Shown: in pieces, positions 32,979-39,901 of the stretch
Numbering within the stretch: the first letter of the stretch is position 1
Layout: every line of letters begins with the position of its first letter
Program-made: the position numbers and the translations under genes
Notes under the pieces: generated by a model
What the model was told of the DNA's origin: nothing
Databases searched by the model: none
The model's input: the letters and a program-made list of their open reading frames with translations, nothing else
Assembly (NCBI GenBank): GCA_004283055.1
Contig: SHLP01000013.1
Location: 1-48,344 of the forward strand
Direction: 5' to 3'
DNA from: Deltaproteobacteria bacterium
Lineage (GTDB): Bacteria; Myxococcota_A; Polyangia; Polyangiales; Houyiibacteriaceae
DNA: 48,344 nt

Positions 32979-35716
32979 CCGGATGGCTTGCCGAGCGCAG
33001 GACCGACGGTCATACTCGACGACCTTTGTCGGATGGTTCCAGTCCGGTCGTCGATCTCGGTGGGCTCGCACCTTCGCTCGGCAAGACCTGCAGCGGATAC
33101 TTGGGTGGTTATCGCCAGGCGTTCGAGGACGCGGTGCGCCGAGGAGACCCTGGCGTCGACACCGCCCGCTCCCATGCCCGGGCCCTCGACGGCCTGCTGA
33201 GCGCGCTGTACTGCGCATCCGATGCGGCCACGCGCGCGCTGGGTGTCGAGCCGAACGGGCGCGTAGCTCTCGTCGCCGTCGGAGGCTACGGCCGCTCGAC
33301 GCTCGGCCTCAACAGCGACGTCGACGTGGTGTTTTTATGCGACGATTCGAGTGACCCTTTTGTCGGGGCGCTCGCCGAAGGGCTGCTCTACCCCCTTTGG
33401 GACCTCGGGGTCGATATCGGGCACGCCGCCCGAAGCGTAGCTGAAACCCTCACCCTTGCTCGACAAGACATCCGCACCACCACGACGCTCATCGACTTCC
33501 GTCGCGTCGCAGGCAGCGGTTCACTCCTCGACGAGCTGGAGCGTGGAGCGCGAGAACAGGTATTCGAGCCGCACCTCGTCGAGTTCCTTGCCGCGCTCGA
33601 GCAGGACACCGAGACACGCCACCGCCGTTTTGGCGGAAGCCTCTACCTCCTCGAGCCTGACGTGAAACAGGGGCGCGGCGGGCTGAGGGACTTGGACGTC
33701 GCCGAATGGGCAGCGCGGGCCCGCTGGGGCGCCCGAAACGAGCAAGACTACGTGCGCACCGGAGCGCTTCTCGCGCGAGAGGTTCGAGAGCTCGACAACG
33801 CAAGAGAGATGCTCTGGCGCGTCCGCAACCTTCTGCACTTGCGTGCGGGCCGTCAGCAGGACCGACTCACATTCGGCGATCAAGAGGACATCGCGCAGGA
33901 GCTGGGCTTCGTCGATGGCGTTGCCCTCGGCGTCGAGCAGTTCATGCAGGCCTACTACCGGCACGCTCGCATCGTCGCGCTGACGGCGGAACGCATGCTA
34001 GACCGAGCTCGTCCGCGAAATCGGACGCGGGCCGCCACATTTCGGAAGCTAGCGCATGGGATCGTCTTGGCGGACGGAACCATCAGCCTGGAAAGGCCGC
34101 AGCGACTGGATGGCGATCCGGCCTTGGCGTTCCGTTTCTACAGACAAGCGCTCCGCTACCACAAGCGGCCAGACCATTCCGCCCTGGATGCGATCGCTCG
34201 CATCGCACCGGACAAGCGCTGGCGTCTTCGTCTTCAGGATTCCGAGGAAGCGACGCAGCTCTTCTTGGGGCTCCTCAGCAACATCGATGAGTCGCCGTTT
34301 CGTAGCGGTTCCACGGTAGCCGAGCTCCACGAGGTTGGGCTGGTTTCGGCGATGATTCCCGAGTTCGAGCCCTTGGTCGGCCGCGTCTATCACGACGTCT
34401 TCCACACGTACACGGCGGACATTCATGCGGTCAAAGCGCTCGAGCACCTCCAGGCCCTGACCCGAGGGGAGAGCCGAGGCCGCGCGCTTTCAGCTCGCCT
34501 TGCGGCGGAGGCGCCGCGCCGGCTGCCTCTCTTTTTGGCGGTGCTTCTGCACTCACTCGGACGCATCCGGGGGCGCGAGCAAGAGCAAGCAGGCGCGCGG
34601 CTCGCCGAAAACATCGCGGTTCGTCTAGGGCTCGCCCCGGTCGACGCACGGCACGTCGCCTGGCTCGTCCAAGAGCAGAGCTCGCTCTACCGTTGGGCGA
34701 CCCAGCGCGATATCCACGACCCGCAAGGCCTGAGCGAGGTCCTCAGAATGGTGGGAACCCCAGAGCGTCTTCGCGACTTGTTCCTGTGCACCGTTTCCAT
34801 CGTCTCGACGGTAAATCCAAAAGCGATGACGTCTTGGAAGGCCCGCGCGCTCGAGGACCTCTACCTCGCGACGCTCGCAGAGCTCGAATCGGGCAGCGCG
34901 TCTGCACAAACCGAAAGCCGCGTTCTCGATGTGAAGCTGCAGGCCGTCGTTGGATTCGCAGGCGATGCCGGGCAGGACGAGCTTCAAAGCTTCATCGACG
35001 AAATGCCGGACCGCTACTTCCTCGCCAATCCAGTGGACGTCGTCAGACGCCATGCTCGCATTTCGCGTGACCGTGAAGAAGGCCGCGTGACCGTTCGCGT
35101 CGGCCCCGGCCCGAGCGAAGACGTTGAATCAGTAGTCGTGATCTCTGCGGACCAGTCCGGTTTGCTCGCGGATCTCACCGCGGTCTTCGCCGCGCACGAT
35201 CTTTCAATCCTCGCGGCACAGCTCTACACCCGCCAACGCCAAGGCGGGAACGAGGTATTTGACGTTTTCTGGGTCCGAGTAGGAGACAATACGCCATCGC
35301 CGACGAGGCTCGCCGAGGCGCTTCAAGAAGACGTCGAACACCGCGTCACCAACCGCGTCTCGGCCAAGGATTTGATCGCGCGGCAAAGCACGCCGCCGCC
35401 TTGGTCGGTGCGCCCAGGCCCCGACGTTCCGACGCAGATCAGTGTAGATAACAACGCTTCCTTGCGATACACGGTCCTGGACGTCTTCACGCGCGACCGC
35501 ATTGGCCTCTTGCACGAGATCGCACGCACCTTACACCAGCTCGATCTGACCATTGCTCTGGCCAAGGTGAACACTGAAGGTCAGAGCGTCGCGGACGTCT
35601 TTTACGTCTCCGACGCAGACGGAAACAAAGTTCACGATTACGAGCGCCTGAAGCGCTTGCAGCGTGTGCTCTACGATCGCATCCTCGCACTTCACGCCGG
35701 CGCGGAGGGCCTGTGA
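32975..35716 (+). CDS. glnD: PII uridylyltransferase GlnD with degenerate HD domain
   Basis: Nitrogen-status sensor that normally adds UMP to PII (NT domain) and removes it (HD domain), with two C-terminal ACT domains sensing glutamine. It has 913 residues, close to the usual length. The NT site is intact: GGYGR at 103-107 and Asp115/Asp117 (SDVD). Both ACT domains are present (~715-790 and ~830-900). The HD site is ruined: against E. coli HDIAKGRGGDHS it reads HSLGRIRGREQE (526-537). The Asp is Ser527, the Lys is Arg530 and the next His is Gln536. The later WLVRQH His is Gln568. Only the first His (484) remains. Uridylyl removal is therefore doubtful. The start overlaps the amidase stop, and the 3' end overlaps a TPR gene. 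Confidence 0.93.
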   Translation: MTGWLAERRTDGHTRRPLSDGSSPVVDLGGLAPSLGKTCSGYLGGYRQAFEDAVRRGDPGVDTARSHARALDGLLSALYCASDAATRALGVEPNGRVALVAVGGYGRSTLGLNSDVDVVFLCDDSSDPFVGALAEGLLYPLWDLGVDIGHAARSVAETLTLARQDIRTTTTLIDFRRVAGSGSLLDELERGAREQVFEPHLVEFLAALEQDTETRHRRFGGSLYLLEPDVKQGRGGLRDLDVAEWAARARWGARNEQDYVRTGALLAREVRELDNAREMLWRVRNLLHLRAGRQQDRLTFGDQEDIAQELGFVDGVALGVEQFMQAYYRHARIVALTAERMLDRARPRNRTRAATFRKLAHGIVLADGTISLERPQRLDGDPALAFRFYRQALRYHKRPDHSALDAIARIAPDKRWRLRLQDSEEATQLFLGLLSNIDESPFRSGSTVAELHEVGLVSAMIPEFEPLVGRVYHDVFHTYTADIHAVKALEHLQALTRGESRGRALSARLAAEAPRRLPLFLAVLLHSLGRIRGREQEQAGARLAENIAVRLGLAPVDARHVAWLVQEQSSLYRWATQRDIHDPQGLSEVLRMVGTPERLRDLFLCTVSIVSTVNPKAMTSWKARALEDLYLATLAELESGSASAQTESRVLDVKLQAVVGFAGDAGQDELQSFIDEMPDRYFLANPVDVVRRHARISRDREEGRVTVRVGPGPSEDVESVVVISADQSGLLADLTAVFAAHDLSILAAQLYTRQRQGGNEVFDVFWVRVGDNTPSPTRLAEALQEDVEHRVTNRVSAKDLIARQSTPPPWSVRPGPDVPTQISVDNNASLRYTVLDVFTRDRIGLLHEIARTLHQLDLTIALAKVNTEGQSVADVFYVSDADGNKVHDYERLKRLQRVLYDRILALHAGAEGL

Positions 35717-36705
35717 AGCCTTTGCGTGCGTTGCCGTTCGTCGCGGCGATTTTTGGAGCGATCTGCCCCGGCTGCGGCTCCAGCCCAAGCGCACCGGTCG
35801 AGGCGCCTGCGCAGCCCATCGTCAGTCGACCTTCGGCCAGCCCAGAGGTGCTGCGCGGAGAGCGCTTGCTTGCCGAGGGCAAGGTCGCCGAGGCCAAGGG
35901 TGTTTTCGAGAAGGCACTCGCCGCTGACCCGGACGACGCACGGGCCTGGCTCGATTGGGGGCTCGTGCACGAGGAGACGGGCGATTGGGCCCCGGCCGAA
36001 AAGGCGTACCGGCGCGCAGCCTCCATCGACCCGCAGTTCGCAGAGGCGTTCAACAACCTCGGTGTGCTCCTGCGCGAGGCGGGCAAGCTCGCAGAGGCAG
36101 CGGTGGCGCTCGAGCGGGCCGTCGCCCTGGATCCGTTGCTCACCGCCGCGCGTTTCAACCTCGCGCTTTCTTACGAAGAGATAGGTAACCTCGCGGATGC
36201 CGAGCGTGAATATCTGGCGACGATCGAGCAGCTCCCGGACGATCCGATTCCGCGAATCAATTTCGCAATGATGCTGCTCGATGCATCACGGCCAGACGAG
36301 GCAGCAGCGCAGCTCCGCGCCGTCCGGTCCATGGTCCGCGGCGACGTCTTACTCTCGATCGCGGTTGGAGAGGGTCTGCGTCGGGCTGGACTCCCGGCAG
36401 AGGCATTGCCGGTCCTGCAGACCGCGCTGCGGCAGGCGCCTGAGCCGCCGCCGACGGAGCTGCTCGCTGAGCTGGCCTTGGCGCAGTACGCGACCGGGGA
36501 TCTCGACGCGGCCGAAGCGACGATGCGCCGTGCGGTTGGACAGAGCGACCGCGACCCCGCGCTTCAGTACGCGTATGGCTCCATCCTGGCAAGACAGGGA
36601 CAGCTAGGGAAGGCTCGCGCCCATCTGATGCGCGCTGCAAAGCTCGATCCGGATGGGCCCTATGCGGAGCGCGCTCGCGCGCGGCTCGAGGCGCTCAGCA
36701 ATTGA
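35713..36705 (+). CDS. TPR-repeat protein, probable lipoprotein
   Basis: A 330-residue protein with an N-terminal signal (PFVAAIFGAICPGCGSS). The lipobox is imperfect; Cys18 or Cys21 may be lipidated. A Pro-rich spacer is followed by about seven tetratricopeptide repeats from residue ~48 to the C-terminus (WLDWGLVHEETGDWAPAEKAY and NNLGVLLREAGKLAEAAVAL are clear units). Such proteins scaffold envelope complexes. The GTG start overlaps the glnD stop (GTGA). The 3' end overlaps the convergent rlmE gene by 11 bases. No specific partner can be named. Confidence 0.83.
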   Translation: MKPLRALPFVAAIFGAICPGCGSSPSAPVEAPAQPIVSRPSASPEVLRGERLLAEGKVAEAKGVFEKALAADPDDARAWLDWGLVHEETGDWAPAEKAYRRAASIDPQFAEAFNNLGVLLREAGKLAEAAVALERAVALDPLLTAARFNLALSYEEIGNLADAEREYLATIEQLPDDPIPRINFAMMLLDASRPDEAAAQLRAVRSMVRGDVLLSIAVGEGLRRAGLPAEALPVLQTALRQAPEPPPTELLAELALAQYATGDLDAAEATMRRAVGQSDRDPALQYAYGSILARQGQLGKARAHLMRAAKLDPDGPYAERARARLEALSN

Positions 36706-37285
36706 GTGGTTTGAATCCCAGTCCGACCAAGAAAAGCTCGTAGCTTTCGTCGCGTGTTGCGTTTGGACGGATGGTCCGCACTTTGCTGAATACCTCCCGC
36801 ATCGCGCTTCGTGCGTCCTCGAACTCCGCACCTTGAAAAATCTTCGCGACGAAGCCGCCCCCCGGCTCGAGCACGGCCTTGGCGAGCTCGAGCGCGCGGA
36901 TCACCAGCTCGTAGCTTCGAAACTGATCGGCATGGCGCTGTCCGCTCGTCTTGGGCGCCATGTCGCTGATGACCAGGTCGAACGGGCCCCCTAGGCTCTG
37001 CGGGTCGGCTTCGAAAGCGTCGAGTACACGAATCTCCGCGTGGGCTGGCAGCGTGAGACCGGGGTCGCTGAGGTCGATCCCAAGCACGTGACCGCCCGGG
37101 CCGACCTTTTCCGCGGCGTACAGTGTCCAGGATCCGGGGCTGGCTCCGAGATCGAGAATGCGTTGGCCTTTGGCGAACAGACCGACCCGGCGGTCGATCT
37201 CCTGCAGCTTGTAGACCGAACGAGCAGGGTAGCCTTCGCGCCTCGCGCGACGCCCGTGGTGATCCTGCTGGCGGCGGCGGCCCAG
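36695..37285 (-). CDS. rlmE: 23S rRNA U2552 2'-O-ribose methyltransferase, CTG start
   Basis: RlmE/FtsJ methylates the ribose of U2552 in the 23S rRNA A-loop late in 50S assembly. The frame contains no ATG, GTG or TTG before the SAM-binding motif. It begins at CTG (37285-37283), directly after the in-frame TAG of rplC. AAGAGG (37291-37296) stands 5 bases upstream of that CTG. Read this way the protein has 196 residues (E. coli 209), and its N-terminus QQDHHGRRARREGYPARSVYKL is typical. SAM motif I is LDLGASPGSW (44-53). The K-D-K-E tetrad is Lys26, Asp108, Lys148 and Glu180. Calling from the first GTG (37087) would lose Lys26 and motif I. Stop-codon read-through from rplC is the alternative. 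Confidence 0.85.
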   Translation of the reverse strand: MGRRRQQDHHGRRARREGYPARSVYKLQEIDRRVGLFAKGQRILDLGASPGSWTLYAAEKVGPGGHVLGIDLSDPGLTLPAHAEIRVLDAFEADPQSLGGPFDLVISDMAPKTSGQRHADQFRSYELVIRALELAKAVLEPGGGFVAKIFQGAEFEDARSAMREVFSKVRTIRPNATRDESYELFLVGLGFKPLNC

Positions 37286-38011
37286 CTAGCCCTCTTCGGT
37301 GGCTTCCGGAGCCTCTGCCGACGCCTCGTCTTGGACGGGGCGCTCGGGAAGCGGAACGGCTGCCTTCTTGATCGCGCCCTTCAGGGTAAGGACCCCGTTG
37401 CGCGGACCCGGAACGCCGCCTTCGACCAGAACGATGTTCTCGTCCGGTAGCACTCTCGCGACGCGAAGATTCAAGATCGTCGCTTTCTTGTTCCCGTGCT
37501 GACCGGCCATTTTTTGACCGCGAGGGGTACGGCCGGGGGTCGTCGCCATGCCGACCGAGCCGCCACCTCGCTTGGACTCGTGCGTGCCGTGACCCACGGT
37601 GCCGGCGCCAGCGAAGTTGTGTCGCCTCATGACGCCCGTGAAACCACGGCCTTTGCTCGTGGCAGACACATCGACGAACTGGCCGTCTTGAAAGATGTCG
37701 GCCGCGCCCAGGGTCTGCCCGACCTCGAAACGCTCGAGGAGCGACTCGTCGATACGAAACTCGCGCACGACGCGCTGCGGGTCGACACCGGCCTTCTTGA
37801 AGGCGCCGGCCTCGGGCTTGGTCACTCTCGCTTCTCGGCGGCTTCCGAAGCCAAGCTGGAGCGCAGAGTAGCCGTCTTTGGCCGGGGTACGCTTGCCAAC
37901 GACCACGCAGGGCCCCGCCTTGATCGCAGTGACGCGGCGAACCTCCCCGTCGTCGAGGAAGATTTGGGTGTTGCCAAGCTTGGTGCCGATGAGGCCGGGA
38001 TTTGTATTCAC
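37286..38011 (-). CDS. rplC: 50S ribosomal protein L3
   Basis: L3 nucleates 23S rRNA folding near the peptidyl-transferase centre. It has 241 residues against ~210 in E. coli, the excess being an acidic C-terminal tail (PVQDEASAEAPEATEEG). Core motifs are complete: GLIGTKLGNTQIF, SKGRGFTGVMRRHNF, GSVGMATTPGRTPRGQKMAGQ (including the Gln methylated by PrmB in E. coli), and ILNLRVARV. GTG start. It is oddly alone: no rpsJ upstream and no rplD downstream. It follows tatD with its own promoter and leads into rlmE. It may be the only copy relocated, or a second copy. Confidence 0.96.
   Translation of the reverse strand: MNTNPGLIGTKLGNTQIFLDDGEVRRVTAIKAGPCVVVGKRTPAKDGYSALQLGFGSRREARVTKPEAGAFKKAGVDPQRVVREFRIDESLLERFEVGQTLGAADIFQDGQFVDVSATSKGRGFTGVMRRHNFAGAGTVGHGTHESKRGGGSVGMATTPGRTPRGQKMAGQHGNKKATILNLRVARVLPDENIVLVEGGVPGPRNGVLTLKGAIKKAAVPLPERPVQDEASAEAPEATEEG
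37291..37296 (-). promoter_or_regulatory. Shine-Dalgarno deciding the CTG start of rlmE
   Basis: AAGAGG on the minus strand lies in the last codons of rplC, 5 bases before CTG at 37285. That is ideal spacing, and the TAG of rplC fills part of the gap. It supports CTG initiation by terminating ribosomes. Confidence 0.65.
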
Positions 38012-38039
38012 AAGAGTTCTCGCCGGAAAAAGGGCCGCA

Positions 38040-38067
38040 AAGATAGTGATGCGTCAGGGCGAGTCAA
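38040..38067 (-). promoter_or_regulatory. Sigma70-type promoter for rplC-rlmE
   Basis: On the minus strand, TTGACT (38062-38067) and TATCTT (38040-38045) are separated by 16 bases, in the 88-base gap between tatD and rplC. Distance to the rplC GTG is about 28 bases. The -35 is one mismatch from consensus. Confidence 0.5.
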
Positions 38068-38099
38068 GGCGGATGCGCTCGGCCGCGAGACGCCCCCAA

Positions 38100-38891
38100 T
38101 CACTCGTCAATTCCGAAGATGCGGACGGCGTTTTCGTAGCTCGTTTGGGCCAGGGCCTCCGGCTCCTCGCCCCGAAGCTCTGCGATCCGGGCTGCCGTAT
38201 AGGATACGTACGCGGGTTCATTGCGTTTTCCGCGCTTCGGAATCGGGGCCAGGTACGGAGCATCCGTCTCGATCAGCAGCGCGTCGGCCGGCTGCTGGAC
38301 GGCCGCTCGTTGCACGGCGACCGCTTTGTCGAAGGTCACGATTCCGCTGAACGACGACACGAAACCCAGATCGAGCGCCGCTTTCGCGAAGGGGGCGTCC
38401 TCGCTGAAGCAATGGATGATCCCGCCCACATCTTTTGCATGCTCTTCGCGCAAGATTCGGAGGGTGTCTGCCGGGGCTGACCGAGTGTGAATGACGAGCG
38501 GCTTATCGAGCTCCTTGGCGATCGCGATCTGCCTCCGAAACGCTTCCTCTTGCGAGGGGTGCGGGGAGTGGTCGTAGTGGAAGTCGAGACCGGTCTCGCC
38601 GATCGCAACCACCGATGGGTCGCTGCCCGCGTCGCGGATGGCATCGCAGAGCGTGTCATCGAGATGCTTGGCATCGTGCGGGTGCACGCCGACCGTGGCC
38701 GAGATGCGGTCGGGATGTCGTCGGGCAATATCGATCGCCGTTCGCACCGAAGCCGAGTCACTCGCACATCCGATGCTCGTGATCCGCCGAACCCCTGCTG
38801 CGGCGGCACGTTCGAGCACCGCGTCGAGATCGTCGAGCAGGCGCGGATCGTCGAGGTGGCAATGCGTGTCGAAGAGCATGATGTGGTTCAC
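38100..38891 (-). CDS. tatD: TatD-family metal-dependent DNase
   Basis: TIM-barrel metallo-hydrolase of the TatD/YcfH family (3'-5' exonuclease or D-aminoacyl-tRNA deacylase-like), 263 residues. All metal ligands are present: FDTHCHLDD (two His), IGETGLDFHYD (Glu), VIHTRS (His), IIHCFS (His) and IETDAPYL (Asp). The GTG at 38891 overlaps the stop of the HEAT-repeat gene; an ATG four codons later is an alternative. It is the third gene of metG-HEAT-tatD; metG-tatD linkage is common in bacteria. Confidence 0.93.
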   Translation of the reverse strand: MNHIMLFDTHCHLDDPRLLDDLDAVLERAAAAGVRRITSIGCASDSASVRTAIDIARRHPDRISATVGVHPHDAKHLDDTLCDAIRDAGSDPSVVAIGETGLDFHYDHSPHPSQEEAFRRQIAIAKELDKPLVIHTRSAPADTLRILREEHAKDVGGIIHCFSEDAPFAKAALDLGFVSSFSGIVTFDKAVAVQRAAVQQPADALLIETDAPYLAPIPKRGKRNEPAYVSYTAARIAELRGEEPEALAQTSYENAVRIFGIDE

Positions 38892-39901
38892 TGGGGAAGG
38901 TGGTCTGTCTGACGGAGGGAAGCAAGCAAGGCCGTCGCCTCTGCGCTCTTCGGCGCGAGCTGCTCGAGTGCGGTTTCGTACACCGGCTGTTCGACCTTTC
39001 GGCTCTTGCGGAGCGCCCGGGTCAAGTCCGGGAGCAGCGAAGCCAGGCCGAGCTCCCCCACGAGCTCTACGCCGTATTGCCGAGCTTCGATCCGCCAGCT
39101 CCGCACGATTTTTCGGATGACTTCGGCCCCGGCCGGATCGCCTAGACGGACCAGGGCACGCGCCGCTGCGGCCCGCAGGATGGGAGAGCGCCAGCGATGC
39201 TTCGCAAGCCTGGTCAGAGCCGGGAGGGAGTCTTGGTCGGCGAGGTCGCCTAGGCCGACCGCAGCTACAAAGGCGCGATCCGGCTGGCTCAGGGACGCGC
39301 GAAGCGTTGCTGCGCCCCTCGCGTCGCCTAGGGTTGCAAGGCTAGCTGCCGCGGCGAAGCGGACCGAATCAGATGGGTCGTCGAGTGCGCGTGCGATCGC
39401 ATCTACGCTTGCGGTTGCGCCGAGCTCGCCGAGGCATTGCATCGCGAGTGTGCGCACCTCCGCGTCTCGATCGTCGAGCGCCTTGGCGATCCGATCGGCA
39501 TGCTCTGCACCCAGGTACGACAGGGTCCAGATCGCGGAAAATCGCATCTCCGGGCGCGAATCGTCGAGCAGCGCGGCAATCGCCTCGACGCCTGCCTCTG
39601 GGGCAACGCGTCCGACCGCCAGCACGGCCGCTTGGCGGGCGCCCATGTGCTCGTCGTCGAAGGCCTCGAGCAGTCTGCTCAACGCTTTGCCGGCGCCGAG
39701 CGCGCCAAGTGATTCATATGCCGCCTCACGAACGGCGCCCACCTGATCCTCAGAGAGGCTGAGGAGCCCTTCCACGGCCTCGGCTCGTCGGTCGGCCGGA
39801 GGATCGGCAAGCCGCGAAGCCGCCGCGCTGCGGAATCGCGGCTGCTGCGCTCTCACGTCCCGGACCGCTGCGTCGAACGTCGGTGTGAGCGGTGGGATCA
39901 C
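38888..39901 (-). CDS. HEAT-repeat protein
   Basis: A 337-residue all-helical protein made of about eight to nine HEAT/PBS-lyase-like repeats (~30 residues each; for example IAKALDDRDAEVRTLAMQCLGELG and IARALDDPSDSVRFAAAASLATLG). There is no signal peptide or membrane segment. These repeats form a curved solenoid for protein binding and carry no catalytic motif. The GTG overlaps the metG stop (GTGA), and the 3' end overlaps tatD by 4 bases, so it is co-translated between two conserved genes. Its partner is unknown. Confidence 0.85.
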   Translation of the reverse strand: MIPPLTPTFDAAVRDVRAQQPRFRSAAASRLADPPADRRAEAVEGLLSLSEDQVGAVREAAYESLGALGAGKALSRLLEAFDDEHMGARQAAVLAVGRVAPEAGVEAIAALLDDSRPEMRFSAIWTLSYLGAEHADRIAKALDDRDAEVRTLAMQCLGELGATASVDAIARALDDPSDSVRFAAAASLATLGDARGAATLRASLSQPDRAFVAAVGLGDLADQDSLPALTRLAKHRWRSPILRAAAARALVRLGDPAGAEVIRKIVRSWRIEARQYGVELVGELGLASLLPDLTRALRKSRKVEQPVYETALEQLAPKSAEATALLASLRQTDHLPQ

